From the NCBI GenBank assembly GCA_964633285.1, contig CAZWGA010000007.1:1-64000 (forward strand): a stretch of 64,000 nucleotides of DNA, written 5' to 3'. This DNA is from 20CM-2-55-15 sp964633285 (GTDB lineage Bacteria > Acidobacteriota > Terriglobia > 20CM-2-55-15). A program made the position numbers and the translations under genes. Positions 41,601 to 50,050 of the stretch are shown here, one piece after another. The notes below the pieces were generated by a model. The model made no database searches and had not been told where the DNA came from. It saw only the letters and a program-made list of their open reading frames with translations. Each line of letters begins with the position of its first letter. Position 1 is the first letter of the stretch.

Positions 41601-43151
41601 GTCGCTCCGCTTCTCATGGCAACGGGCGCCGGCGCCGCTTCGCGTCGCGCTTTGGGAACAACGGTTTTCTCGGGCATGATGGCGGCAACGCTGCTGGCTG
41701 TGCTTTTCGTTCCGACCTTGTATGTCGCGGCGCAGAAAATTGCCGAGCGACGATTCCGCCGGGTCATTCCCGCAATCGTCACTGCCCTGTTCCTTGCCGG
41801 CTGCGCTGTGGGGCCAAACTATCAACGGCCGAAGGTCGAAGCACCCGTCGTCTTTCGCGGAGCCGGCGAGCAGGCGACCGGCACTTCGCTCGCGGATTTG
41901 CGTTGGTCTGAGATCTTCAAGGATCCTGTACTGACGGATTTGATCTCGACTGCGTTGACTCAGAACTACGACGCGCGTATCGCAGCCGAGCGCGTGCTGG
42001 AAGCGCGAGCGCAACTCGGGATCAGCGACTCGGAATTGTTACCAACACTGGATGCCGCGGGAACGTTTTCCGCAAATCGCAATTCTCAAATCGGAGCCAT
42101 TCGATTTCTGCCCAAAGGAGTCAGCAACGATGTCAGCTACACGCAGGCCGGCTTTCGGCTCGGATGGGAAATCGACCTGTGGGGACGCCTGCGCCGGCTC
42201 CGGGAATCCGCGCGCGCGGAATATCTCGCAAGTGAAGACACGAAGCGCGGAGTAACAACAACGATCGTGGCGGATGTGACGTCCGCTTATCTGGCTCTGC
42301 GCGAATTCGACCTCGATCTTGAAATTGCACGAAAGACGCGAGACGCCGGAGAAAACAGTCTTCGTCTCACGACACTCCGCCTGCAGAGCGGCGCGGCCAC
42401 CGCGCTTGATGTGCAGCAGGCCGAGCAACTCCTCCGAACTGCAACTGCAAAGATCGCGGAATCCGAACGCTCGATCGCACAGGAAGAGAATGCCTTGAGC
42501 GTGTTGCTCGGCAAAACGCCGGGAGACATTCCGCGAGGAAGGGCCCTCGATGAACTTGCACCGCCGGCGGAAGTTCCTGCGGGCTTGCCATCCACGTTGC
42601 TGGCCCGACGCCCCGATATTCTTGAAGCGGAGCAATCGTTGATCGCCGCCAACGCCCGAATCGGCGCAGCTCGCGCGCTCTACTTTCCGCAGATCTCACT
42701 AACGGGTTTCCTGGGAGGGCAGAGCCGCGCGCTGACAGACTTGCTTACAGGCCCCGCAAGGCAATGGGATCTCAATCCCGGGGTCGCCCTCCCGATATTC
42801 AATGCGGGACGGCTGCGTTCGAATGTGAAGTTCACGGAAGCGGCGCAGCGCGAAGCCTCGGTCCGTTATGAAAAAACAATCCAGACGGCATTTCGTGAAG
42901 TTGCGGATGCGCTGATCGCGTACCGCAAGAACACCGAACAACTGGAACAGGAACAACTCCTCATTGGAGCCCTCCGCGAATCCAATCGTCTCTCACTCGT
43001 TCGATATCAGGGCGGGCTGGACAGTTATCTCCAAGTGCTCGATGCCGAGCGCAACTTGTTTCGCGAAGAATTGGTGCTCGCACAACTGCGCCGCCATCAA
43101 CTGTCGGCCATAGTGGAACTTTATCGCGCGCTTGGCGGAGGCTGGCAGTAA
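38655..43151 (+). CDS. fused RND efflux permease and outer-membrane factor
   Basis: A single 1498-residue frame. Residues 1-1040 are a complete HAE1-type RND permease (start ARFFIDRPIFAIVIAVVI, RND motifs such as GIVVDDAIVVVEAVQHKI with the proton-relay aspartates, last membrane helix ending FVPTLYVAAQK). Residues 1043-1498 are a complete NodT-type outer-membrane factor of normal size (GPNYQRPKVEAP, two coiled-coil repeats, LARRPDILEAEQSL). At the junction, RRFRR is followed by a hydrophobic stretch and the lipobox LAGC with cysteine 1050 (codon 41802-41804). The permease C-terminus is cytoplasmic, so this second signal could re-enter the membrane and be cut by signal peptidase II, releasing the lipoprotein. 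There is no stop and no plausible internal ATG or GTG near the junction. Confidence 0.9.
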   Translation: MARFFIDRPIFAIVIAVVIVILGGVAVRNLPIATYPELVPPVVQVVASYRGGNSLDLEKTVAQPIEQQLTGLDGMLYFFSKSSNDGVLTIDVTFELGTDIDLATVKTQNKVNVAFPSLPPEVQRVGVTVKKVSSAFLLAIGISANDDRYDSLFLSNYATINLVDKIGSIPGVGDARLAATEDYGMRVWINPDKMAKLGLTATDISHAIQSQNRQNPAGTLGQAPTPAGTDYQYPVTAAGRLLEPSQFSGIILRAEPDGSLLRLRDIGRVELGAQDYKSFSRISKKPAALIIVYLSPGANAVDTADRVRSFMEDAKKNFPAGIEYKVGYDATKFVRAAITEVRDTLFIAIALVILVVFVFLQNWRATLIPLLTVPVAIVGTFALFPLLGFSINMTSMFGLVLAIGIVVDDAIVVVEAVQHKIDHGMNPREATIEAMREVSGPVVAIALILSAVFVPVSFLGGISGQIYRQFALTIAVSVLISAFSALSLSPALSALLLRPARTTRGPLGRFFGWFNRGFEWSTRRYLAGVRTFIRRSALALAALAAFYFVTGGMFKAAPGGFLPDEDQGVVFVVVRLPDGASLERNDKITTEAENAVLSIPGVEDTVVFGGLDITTRTNSSNVSTIIAVLKPWEERKSQDLQFAGILRRINMSVSRIQGAFAFAFGLPPILGLGTSGGFEFMVEDRTGGDVNKLAEAAQAVAGAARTEPALGPVANIFRVAVPGYQVKLDNEKTQTLGIPTTDVYDELQTFLGGLYINDFNRFGRTWRVIMQAEPEYRRNPDAVNRFYVRTANNDMVPLSTLVTMHATSGPDVVYRFNRYRAAELIGQTAPGFSSGQSAAAMERIAKANLPAGFGYEWTGTVFQQKLSEGKEAFIFGFAAVLVFLFLAAQYESWSIPFAVVLAVPLGVFGALVGIFVRSYAYDVYTQIGIVTLIGLASKNAILIVEYARLRHQSGMSIVKAALAAAQLRLRPIVMTSLAFILGVAPLLMATGAGAASRRALGTTVFSGMMAATLLAVLFVPTLYVAAQKIAERRFRRVIPAIVTALFLAGCAVGPNYQRPKVEAPVVFRGAGEQATGTSLADLRWSEIFKDPVLTDLISTALTQNYDARIAAERVLEARAQLGISDSELLPTLDAAGTFSANRNSQIGAIRFLPKGVSNDVSYTQAGFRLGWEIDLWGRLRRLRESARAEYLASEDTKRGVTTTIVADVTSAYLALREFDLDLEIARKTRDAGENSLRLTTLRLQSGAATALDVQQAEQLLRTATAKIAESERSIAQEENALSVLLGKTPGDIPRGRALDELAPPAEVPAGLPSTLLARRPDILEAEQSLIAANARIGAARALYFPQISLTGFLGGQSRALTDLLTGPARQWDLNPGVALPIFNAGRLRSNVKFTEAAQREASVRYEKTIQTAFREVADALIAYRKNTEQLEQEQLLIGALRESNRLSLVRYQGGLDSYLQVLDAERNLFREELVLAQLRRHQLSAIVELYRALGGGWQ

Positions 43152-43169
43152 GGAGCGTGCATCAGGTGC

Positions 43170-46100
43170 CTAAGGCCCGGTGCTCGACATCACCACATTC
43201 AGAGCTGTGCCTGACTGACTAAAGAGTCTCAAGTTTCCGGCGCTTGTTTGGCCGGCCGCGCCGGAGAACAAGACGACCTGAGTGCTGTATCCGCCGCCGG
43301 CCGCAAGATGTGGGAAGAGTGACTCGCCCGCGGCGGGAGCACGTTGTTCCAGGACCGGCGCTGTGGTTGTAATCAGAAAGTCTCCACGCTCGTTGTAACG
43401 GCCTCGAATACCGACAACCGCAAACGAGTTTGTTCCCGATAAACGCAGAACTCCACGGAACGATGCCGGCAGATTGGCGAAGCCGGAAATCTGATTCAGA
43501 AAAGACGAGACGTGCCCGTTGGGCGGCACGGTGATCGTGCCGGCGTACGGCGTTGACGCACCATCCGGAGTTGTGACGGAGAGATTGACTGTTGCGCCCG
43601 CTGATCCTGCCGAAAGAGCGATACCGGTTTGCACAGACGATCCGGCCTCGGCATACAAACGGAACGCATTCGCTGCCGTGATCCCTTCGACACTCGCTTC
43701 GCTCACGGTCACACCGCCTTGCTTGTATGAAAAAATCGCGAACGTGGCGGGTGCGAGTTGTCCGGAAGCGGGAACGATCGAAAGTCTTCCCGCGCGCAGA
43801 ACATTACCCGCGCCGGAACTTCGGAAAAAAGCGCTTTGGCGCGCCGGAATCGTGTAGTTGAAGTCGGCGGCTGGAGCGCAATTCGAGCAGAACGGACCCG
43901 ACACATCAACGGAGACCGCGGCGCCGTTGTCATTCCTCCACTGAAAAACTCCCGTCACAGGATTGTCCGTGGGATTGAACAGCACCAGTTGAGTGGTCCA
44001 TCCGGCGCCGTCGGCAAAATGGGCAACCTCAAGACTCGACGTAGGCCGCGCCGCAGCCTGATCGGCAACCGGCATGGTGGTAATGAGGAACTCGCCCCGC
44101 TCATTGGTGAGACCGCGCAGCGCAACAGCGCCAACCGGAAGGGACGCATCGAAGCTGAACGAACCGAAGAGCGGGCTGGGACCGAGGAACGGCGTCTGCG
44201 TCAGGAATGCCGCAGTCTGTCCGTTCGCGGGAATGCTGAAGCTTCCCTGTTTTGCGATCGCCTGAGTCTGCGCGTTTCGAAACGTGAACGATACCGTCAC
44301 AGCCTGCGCGTTCGGATTTGCGATTGCGACTCCCGTTTGCACACTCCCGCTCTGCTCCGCATAAATCATTCCCGACCGGATCGCGGCAGTGGCCGGAACG
44401 GCAGCCTCTGAAACAAGAACGCCGCCCTGGCGCAATCCAAAGATGGCCATGCCCGACGGCGCGGTGCTTCCGGAGTTCGGCACGATCCTGCCATAACCGA
44501 CGCTCACATTACCGACATCTTCAATCGTGACGCCCGAGAGCCCTTTGTCACTAAGACTAAATGGCGCAACGCTCGAGGTGGGCGGTGAGTAGTTCACAGT
44601 GATCGTCAGCGTAGCGGACGCATTCCGATTCGAACTGTTGTCGCCTGCGATCACGCTGATGGTGTTCGCGCCTGCCTTCAAAGTGAGCGGATAACTCCAG
44701 GTTGCAACCGCAGAACCGTCCGCGGTGTCGCCGGACGCCCGGTTGTCATTCACCAAAACTTGCGAGATGCCGTTGTCTCCGCGGCCTGCATCCGTTGCCG
44801 TTCCACGTAACGTGATGGAGCTGGTTGTAACGGTCTGGCCGTCCGTGTGGCTCGTAATCGCGACGGCCGGCCCGGTCGTATCGACAATCACATTCGATGG
44901 ATCGACCAGTTCGTACGCGCCGCGGCCGTAGGTGCCAAGCCGAATCAATCCGCCCGGCTGAGCAACGATCGAAGTGACGACGGCGGGAGGCATACCGTTA
45001 TTGAACAAAGACCAGGTATTCCCTCCGACAACCGAGCGGAACACTCCAATATCTGTTCCCACATAAATAATGTTCGGATCTTTCGGATCCACGAGAAGAG
45101 TGTTGGCGGGAACATCCGGAAGATTTCCGTTGATATCGGTCCACTGGGCGCCGGCATTGACGGTCTTGAAGACGTGACTGCTGCCGTAACCCGAAACTGT
45201 GACGTATGCCACCTCCGGATTAATGCTGTCGGAAACGATGCTCTTGATAAATCGATTCGGCAGTGTGTTCGTAATATCGGTCCAGTCGACGCCGCGATTC
45301 CGGCTGAGCATCACCCGCCCCTGCTCCGATCCCGTATAGATGACATCGGGATTCGCGCTCGAAACGTAGACGACGCTGAGTTTGTCCGTTGTGTTTTTCG
45401 TCAGGTCTGTCGTCGGAGCCGGCGAACTCCAGGTCACTCCGAGATCTGTGCTCACGAACAGGCGCCACGTGCCGTAGTAGAGCGTTGCATCCACTCCATT
45501 GCCCACCATCGGGGGAACAAAACCGATGCGCGCCGTGGATGTTTCGAACGTCGGCACAACTCGAGTCACGCGGTCGATCGTCTGACCGCGGTTCTTGTAT
45601 CGATAGACATCACGATCGAGTGTGATGAAGACAAAGTTGGGATCGAGCGCATCAATGACGGTGGGACCGCCGTCGCCCGTGAACATCTGCGTCCATGCTC
45701 CCCGTTGCGCGAGCATGCGCTGCGTGCTGTTGTCCTGCGTGCCGCCGAAGAACAGCGTCTTGTCCGTGGGATGCAAGGTGACCGAGTAGAACTGAACGAG
45801 CGACAGCGTGTCGTTCATTTCCTGAAAGGTCGTTCCGGCATCAGGAGATTTGTACAGGCCTCCGTCGTTACCGAAAAACACCACGTTCGGGTCCGCGGAA
45901 GAAAATGCAAGCGAGTGCTGATCCGGATGAGCGTTGGCCCGGTCGGGTGTGAAATTCGCCGTGCGGGTTGCGAAGTTGCCGTTCAGGTTTTTCCAGGTTT
46001 GCCCGCCGTCCAGGCTCTTCCAGACATCACGCGATCCCAGGTAGAGCACGGATGCGTTGGATGGATCGGCCGCCAGATAAGTGTTGTAGCCGAACTGAGC

Positions 46101-47189
46101 GATATCGACGTCCGAGGTCAGAGGATTTGAAGTGAAGGTTTTTCCTCCGTCGTTGCTCACGGCGACGCGGTAATCCGATTGAGTCACGCTGCCGGCCAAC
46201 ACGTATATGGTTTGAGGATCGGCCGGCGTCACCGCAACAGCAACGTCGGATGCGGTCGTGTACGGCGGCGAATACATGGACTGCCAGGTTTGCCCGCCGT
46301 TCGTGGATTTGTAGACTCCGGCGCCAAAGCTGGGCGTGCTGTCGTCTCGATTGCTCGCCAGATAAATCGTGAGCGGGTCCGCGGGATTGATCGCGAGATC
46401 CCGAACCAGACCCAGGCGGCTCAACGTCCATGTCGCACCGCCATCCGATGAAAAATAGAAACCACCCGAAAATGTGGTCCCGTTGGAGCGGTAGTCATAA
46501 AGCGCGACGTACACGCGATTGGGATTCCCAGGATCTACGGCAATCTTGCGCACGGCTCCGGGCGAACGCAGCGTTGCGCCACTCACTCGAAGCCAGGTTT
46601 GTCCGGCATCTGTGGATTTCAGAACACCGTTGCCGAGATACGAGGTCGCAAAATCGCCCAGTCCGGCGTATACAATCGAGGGATTACTTTTCGAAAACGC
46701 AATCGAACCGACGGCGCTATCCACCTGATTGTCGGTTACGGGCAGAAACGTTTTTCCTCCATCTGTCGAACGCCAGACTCCGCCGGTTGCCGCACCGATT
46801 AAAACAATGTTGGGATCGGCGGGTGAAATCGCAATCGTGTTGATGCGGCCGCTGTTGACGCCCTGGCTTTCAAAGAAGGGGAACGACGGAGCCGGCCCAA
46901 GGCTCGTCCAATAAGGTTGCAGCGGATCCAGAGCTTTGAGCTCCACTCCACTTGCCCTCAGCGCACGGAGACGCCCGTCCGAAGGCAGTTCGTCAAAAGG
47001 ATACTCGCGCTGCGATAGAAACCAGTCCGATGCCTCCTGACCACCTGTCTCTTCTTCTTCGCCGTCATCATCGTCATGTGCAACGATGGCCGCGTGCTTC
47101 TGGATCTGAGATACGGACTTTGAATGCGAGCCGAAGAAGAAGAGCAAAGACAAGAACAAATAAAAATTCATGCGTCTTAAGGCGGCCAT
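43170..47189 (-). CDS. large exported sortilin/BNR-type beta-propeller protein
   Basis: A 1339-residue secreted protein. After a signal peptide (to about residue 27) comes a short, very acidic stretch (HDDDDGEEEETGG), then about ten BNR/sortilin-type repeats with S-x-D-G-G-x-T-W (about 90-780), a bacterial Ig-like domain (about 790-880, TLRGTATDAGRG) and two copies of a 160-residue beta domain with V-x-E-A-x-V, G-x-A-x-x-N and N-E-R-G-E/D-F-L-I-T-T. It resembles VPS10/exo-sialidase-like propellers of Acidobacteria. Catalytic residues cannot be assigned, so it may be an adhesin or glycan-binding protein. An in-frame ATG at 47171 also gives a signal peptide. Convergent with the RND operon, 18 bp apart. 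Confidence 0.85.
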   Translation of the reverse strand: MAALRRMNFYLFLSLLFFFGSHSKSVSQIQKHAAIVAHDDDDGEEEETGGQEASDWFLSQREYPFDELPSDGRLRALRASGVELKALDPLQPYWTSLGPAPSFPFFESQGVNSGRINTIAISPADPNIVLIGAATGGVWRSTDGGKTFLPVTDNQVDSAVGSIAFSKSNPSIVYAGLGDFATSYLGNGVLKSTDAGQTWLRVSGATLRSPGAVRKIAVDPGNPNRVYVALYDYRSNGTTFSGGFYFSSDGGATWTLSRLGLVRDLAINPADPLTIYLASNRDDSTPSFGAGVYKSTNGGQTWQSMYSPPYTTASDVAVAVTPADPQTIYVLAGSVTQSDYRVAVSNDGGKTFTSNPLTSDVDIAQFGYNTYLAADPSNASVLYLGSRDVWKSLDGGQTWKNLNGNFATRTANFTPDRANAHPDQHSLAFSSADPNVVFFGNDGGLYKSPDAGTTFQEMNDTLSLVQFYSVTLHPTDKTLFFGGTQDNSTQRMLAQRGAWTQMFTGDGGPTVIDALDPNFVFITLDRDVYRYKNRGQTIDRVTRVVPTFETSTARIGFVPPMVGNGVDATLYYGTWRLFVSTDLGVTWSSPAPTTDLTKNTTDKLSVVYVSSANPDVIYTGSEQGRVMLSRNRGVDWTDITNTLPNRFIKSIVSDSINPEVAYVTVSGYGSSHVFKTVNAGAQWTDINGNLPDVPANTLLVDPKDPNIIYVGTDIGVFRSVVGGNTWSLFNNGMPPAVVTSIVAQPGGLIRLGTYGRGAYELVDPSNVIVDTTGPAVAITSHTDGQTVTTSSITLRGTATDAGRGDNGISQVLVNDNRASGDTADGSAVATWSYPLTLKAGANTISVIAGDNSSNRNASATLTITVNYSPPTSSVAPFSLSDKGLSGVTIEDVGNVSVGYGRIVPNSGSTAPSGMAIFGLRQGGVLVSEAAVPATAAIRSGMIYAEQSGSVQTGVAIANPNAQAVTVSFTFRNAQTQAIAKQGSFSIPANGQTAAFLTQTPFLGPSPLFGSFSFDASLPVGAVALRGLTNERGEFLITTMPVADQAAARPTSSLEVAHFADGAGWTTQLVLFNPTDNPVTGVFQWRNDNGAAVSVDVSGPFCSNCAPAADFNYTIPARQSAFFRSSGAGNVLRAGRLSIVPASGQLAPATFAIFSYKQGGVTVSEASVEGITAANAFRLYAEAGSSVQTGIALSAGSAGATVNLSVTTPDGASTPYAGTITVPPNGHVSSFLNQISGFANLPASFRGVLRLSGTNSFAVVGIRGRYNERGDFLITTTAPVLEQRAPAAGESLFPHLAAGGGYSTQVVLFSGAAGQTSAGNLRLFSQSGTALNVVMSSTGP

Positions 47190-47272
47190 CGAGGTGCGTA
47201 ACTTAACACATCGCCTTTAACTAGAAGTCTTAAAACTTGGCAAAGCCTGACGGATTGTGAAAGATTGTGCGC

Positions 47273-48241
47273 ATGAAACCCATACATCAATTTTTTCTGA
47301 TCGCAGCGGCGGGAGCGGCTTTGGCCGCGAATCTTCCGGCGCAGGGAATTCAATACGACAAAATCGAAATCAAAACCGAAAAGGTCGCGCCGAATCTGTA
47401 CATGCTGTCGGGTTCAGAGAACGTGGATCCCGGCCATCCCGACGGCGCGGGAGGCCGCATCGGTGTGCTTGCGGGGCCCGACGGCATTCTCATGGTCGAT
47501 GCGCAGTACCTGCAAGTCGGCGATAAAGTGCTGGCCGCGATCCGAAAGATTGATACCGGTCCGATTCGGTTTCTTGTCAACACTCACGTTCACGGAGATC
47601 ACACAGCCGGCAACGCGACATTCGCGAAGCTTGGAGCAGTGATCTTCGCGCGCGAAGAACTGCGTGAAGGAATGGCGCGATTGCCCGCGAATGCGCGCGG
47701 CAATGCGGATACCAGAGACCCCGCGCGCCTTCCCGTCGTTACTTATGGAATGGGCGACCCGGTGCGTCTTCGAGTGAACGGTGAAACCGTTGAATTGATT
47801 CCGGTGCGCGCCGCTCACACGGGTGGCGACACGATGATTCGTTTTGTGAACGCCGACGTCATCATGGTCGGGGATTTCTATCGGAACTTCGGATATCCCT
47901 TTATTGATGTCGGCAACGGCGGCTCGCTGAAAGGCGCGCTTGAGGCTCTCGAACTCACCATGAAGATCGCGGGACCGAATACCAAACTCGTTCCCGGCCA
48001 CGGCACTTTCATCAACCGGACGGACATCATTCCCTATCGCGACATGATCCTTGCGGTTCAGGCGAAAGTTCAGCAACTGATCAAGGAAGGTAAAACCGAA
48101 GACGAAGTTGTCGCGGCAAAAGTGACAGCCCCCTTCGACGCAAAGGTTCCCGGTGGCCTGCTGGCCGCAAACACCGGCGGCGGCACCAGTGCGGATCGGT
48201 TTGTCCGCATGGTGTATTCGCAGTTGAAGAGCGCCAAGTAG
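47273..48241 (+). CDS. exported metallo-beta-lactamase-fold hydrolase
   Basis: A 322-residue exported MBL-fold protein. The signal peptide ends near LPAQG (about residue 24). The zinc site is complete: HVHGDH (105-110), the histidine of RAAHTGGDT, the aspartate of VGDFY and the histidine of VPGHG. The family includes many subclass B3-like or quinoprotein-relay hydrolases of unknown substrate in soil bacteria. An upstream GTG at 47267 is possible. It is divergent from the BNR protein and convergent with rlmN (2 bp apart). Confidence 0.9.
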   Translation: MKPIHQFFLIAAAGAALAANLPAQGIQYDKIEIKTEKVAPNLYMLSGSENVDPGHPDGAGGRIGVLAGPDGILMVDAQYLQVGDKVLAAIRKIDTGPIRFLVNTHVHGDHTAGNATFAKLGAVIFAREELREGMARLPANARGNADTRDPARLPVVTYGMGDPVRLRVNGETVELIPVRAAHTGGDTMIRFVNADVIMVGDFYRNFGYPFIDVGNGGSLKGALEALELTMKIAGPNTKLVPGHGTFINRTDIIPYRDMILAVQAKVQQLIKEGKTEDEVVAAKVTAPFDAKVPGGLLAANTGGGTSADRFVRMVYSQLKSAK

Positions 48242-48242
48242 G

Positions 48243-49163
48243 TCAGAGGGACTTCTTCTTGAGCTGTCCGCAGGCGCCGTAGACATCATTGCCACGATTC
48301 TTCCGGATGAATGTCGCGGTACCGTTCCGGACGAGAATCTCCTGAAAGCGAAGAATCGAGTCATCATCCGATCGCTTGAAAGGAATTTCCGCCGCTTCAT
48401 TTAACGGAATGAGATTCACTTTCACGCGCATGCCATCGAGGGAACGGGAAAACATTTCAGCATCGCCGGGTGAATCCGTCAGGCCTTTGATCATCACGCA
48501 TTCGAACATCACGCGCTTTTGACGCGCGAGGGGCAGTCTGCGAATCGTATCCAGCACCGCTTCGATCGGATACTTGCGATTAATCGGCATCAGCTCATCG
48601 CGGGTTTTGTTTGTAACTCCCGTGAAGGATATCGAGAGGTTCGGGAAGAGTGGTTCGCGCGCCAGGCGTTCGATTTCCGGAATCAGGCCGGCGGTTGAAA
48701 CGGTGATGCGCGTCATCGGCACTTTCAATCCCCGGTCGTCATGCAGAATGCGGATGGCGTGGAGCACATTGTCGTAGTTATCGAGCGGCTCGCCCATTCC
48801 CATGAAGACAATACTGAAGCGTTGTGACGTTTCACTCCGCAACAGCTCGACCTGCGAAACCATCTCGGCGGCGGAAACGTTGCGCCCAAAGCCAAGCTGC
48901 CCGGTGAGGCAAAACGCGCAGCCAAGCGCGCAACCAACCTGCGACGAAATGCAAAAGGTCACTCGGTTTTCGCTCGGAATGAGTACCGATTCCACACACT
49001 CGCCATCATCAAACCGCAACATGTATTTTCGCGTTCGATCGTGGGAAACAAAACGGTTCGCGATTGCAGGCGGCACGACACTTTGCATAGGTACAGCATA
49101 AATGGATTCTGCCGTAGAATCTGTAGCTCCCTGCATAAACAAAGGAGATGGTATGAAATCCAT
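48243..49163 (-). CDS. rlmN: RlmN-type 23S rRNA/tRNA adenine C2-methyltransferase, short N-terminus
   Basis: A 306-residue radical-SAM enzyme. The cluster motif CALGCAFC (C78, C82, C85), the upstream C71 in CISSQVGC, the F-M-G-M-G-E-P-L-D-N-Y loop and the C-terminal GACGQLKKK cysteine are those of RlmN, which methylates A2503 of 23S rRNA and A37 of some tRNAs. E. coli RlmN is longer by about 80 residues at the N-terminus, where the accessory helical domain lies. Here the protein starts almost directly at the RTRKYMLRFDDGE strand. The N-terminal 25 residues look unlike the family, and no good ribosome binding site is seen. Possibly a truncated gene, yet all catalytic residues are intact. Confidence 0.85.
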   Translation of the reverse strand: MDFIPSPLFMQGATDSTAESIYAVPMQSVVPPAIANRFVSHDRTRKYMLRFDDGECVESVLIPSENRVTFCISSQVGCALGCAFCLTGQLGFGRNVSAAEMVSQVELLRSETSQRFSIVFMGMGEPLDNYDNVLHAIRILHDDRGLKVPMTRITVSTAGLIPEIERLAREPLFPNLSISFTGVTNKTRDELMPINRKYPIEAVLDTIRRLPLARQKRVMFECVMIKGLTDSPGDAEMFSRSLDGMRVKVNLIPLNEAAEIPFKRSDDDSILRFQEILVRNGTATFIRKNRGNDVYGACGQLKKKSL

Positions 49164-49305
49164 CTCCCCGGCGTGGGGGAACCGGCCAGATGTGAGGAGG
49201 CCGCGAAGCGGTGTACCGAACTGAACTGGCGCGAAGCGTGAGCCCGATAGGGCGAAACGTCAAGTAAACGGTGGGCCCGACGCTAATAAAAGGAGATGGT
49301 ATGAA
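49141..49305 (+). ncRNA. structured leader element flanked by duplicated ribosome binding site and start
   Basis: The 17-bp AAAGGAGATGGTATGAA occurs at 49141-49157 and again at 49289-49305, where it is the ribosome binding site and ATG of the hydrolase gene. GGAGATGG (49144-49151) can pair perfectly with CCATCTCC (49160-49167) around a loop containing the first ATG. The same CCATCTCC can pair instead with the second copy at 49292-49299. Between them are hairpins CCGC-GAA-GCGG (49201-49211) and GCCC-GATA-GGGC (49242-49253), and a closing helix AGCGT/ACGCT (49235-49239 with 49280-49284). The first ATG opens a frame of 23 codons, ending in TGA at 49222-49224. No Rfam class comes to mind. Confidence 0.5.
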
Positions 49306-50050
49306 CTTTGGATCGAGTTCGAAGAGGCTTCTGCTGATGCTGATGACGATATCGATTGCGGCTTTCACAACGCGGCCGCTCCACGCGGAACTGGTGGAGA
49401 AAACAAAGAAGGTCGGTAAAACGACGGTTCAATACAAAGTTGTATTGCCGAACGGCTATGATCCCGCAAAGTCTTTTCCGGCGATTCTGGCGCTCGGCGG
49501 CGGTCCCCAGACGATGAACACGGTGGATAGTGTGCTGAGTCGCAACCTTCGCGCTGAAGCTGAAAAGCGCGGCTACATTGTGATCGCTCCCGCGGCTCCG
49601 GACGGTGAACTGTTCTTCGAAGGCGGCGCCCGGATCTTTCCTGAGTTCCTGAAAATGATTCTTGCGGACTATAAAATTCAGGACAAGAAGTTTCACATCG
49701 CGGGGCCTTCCAATGGCGGAATCGCGGCGTTTCACGTGGCCGCGGCAAATCCGCAATATTTCCTGTCCGTCACGGCTTTTCCGGGATACATGTGGGAACC
49801 CAGTCCGGCAAAGCTTCAGGCCATTTCAAAGATGTGCGTGTTCATGTACGTCGGCGAACTGGACGAGTACATGTGGCATGGCGAAATGAAGAGCGAAGCG
49901 GAGTTCCTTCGATCGAAGGGCACAGTCGCGCGCTACACGGTGGAAAAGGGACAGCCGCACCGCATGGAAACACTCGCCGGCGCGAACGCCGGCCGCTTAT
50001 TCGACGGATTTGAAGAAACAAAACGCGGCTGCAGCAGTCCGGTGAAATGA
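49301..50050 (+). CDS. exported alpha/beta hydrolase (PHB-depolymerase/esterase-like)
   Basis: A 249-residue exported hydrolase. A signal peptide (1-28, RPLHAE) precedes an alpha/beta-hydrolase core with LALGGGPQT as the oxyanion region, nucleophile GPSNGG, acid in GELDEYMW and histidine in GQPHRME, the order found in poly(3-hydroxybutyrate)-depolymerase-like esterases. The substrate is not known. Its start lies in the second copy of the duplicated element described just upstream, with AAGGAG at good spacing. The stop overlaps the following DUF4159 gene in an ATGA arrangement. Confidence 0.85.
   Translation: MNFGSSSKRLLLMLMTISIAAFTTRPLHAELVEKTKKVGKTTVQYKVVLPNGYDPAKSFPAILALGGGPQTMNTVDSVLSRNLRAEAEKRGYIVIAPAAPDGELFFEGGARIFPEFLKMILADYKIQDKKFHIAGPSNGGIAAFHVAAANPQYFLSVTAFPGYMWEPSPAKLQAISKMCVFMYVGELDEYMWHGEMKSEAEFLRSKGTVARYTVEKGQPHRMETLAGANAGRLFDGFEETKRGCSSPVK

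Noticed and set aside
41700..41830. Treating the RND-OMF junction as a simple frameshift artefact
   Set aside because: Both parts are in the same frame with no degenerate stretch, so an indel error would not be needed to explain it. A missing stop codon through base error remains possible and is noted.
41046..42014. A 322-codon antisense frame within the RND-OMF fusion
   Set aside because: Composition is Arg/Gln/Ser-rich without motifs, and the sense strand is a clear transporter across the whole stretch.
49255..49278. Resemblance of AAGTAAACGGTGGGCC to a conserved 23S rRNA segment
   Set aside because: Only about ten bases agree, and the flanks do not continue as 23S rRNA.
49164..49300. Calling the structured leader a group II intron or a known riboswitch
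   Set aside because: No GUGYG start, no domain V hairpin and no reverse transcriptase are present, and no known riboswitch consensus fits. Only the general hairpin style is similar, so it is left as an unassigned element.
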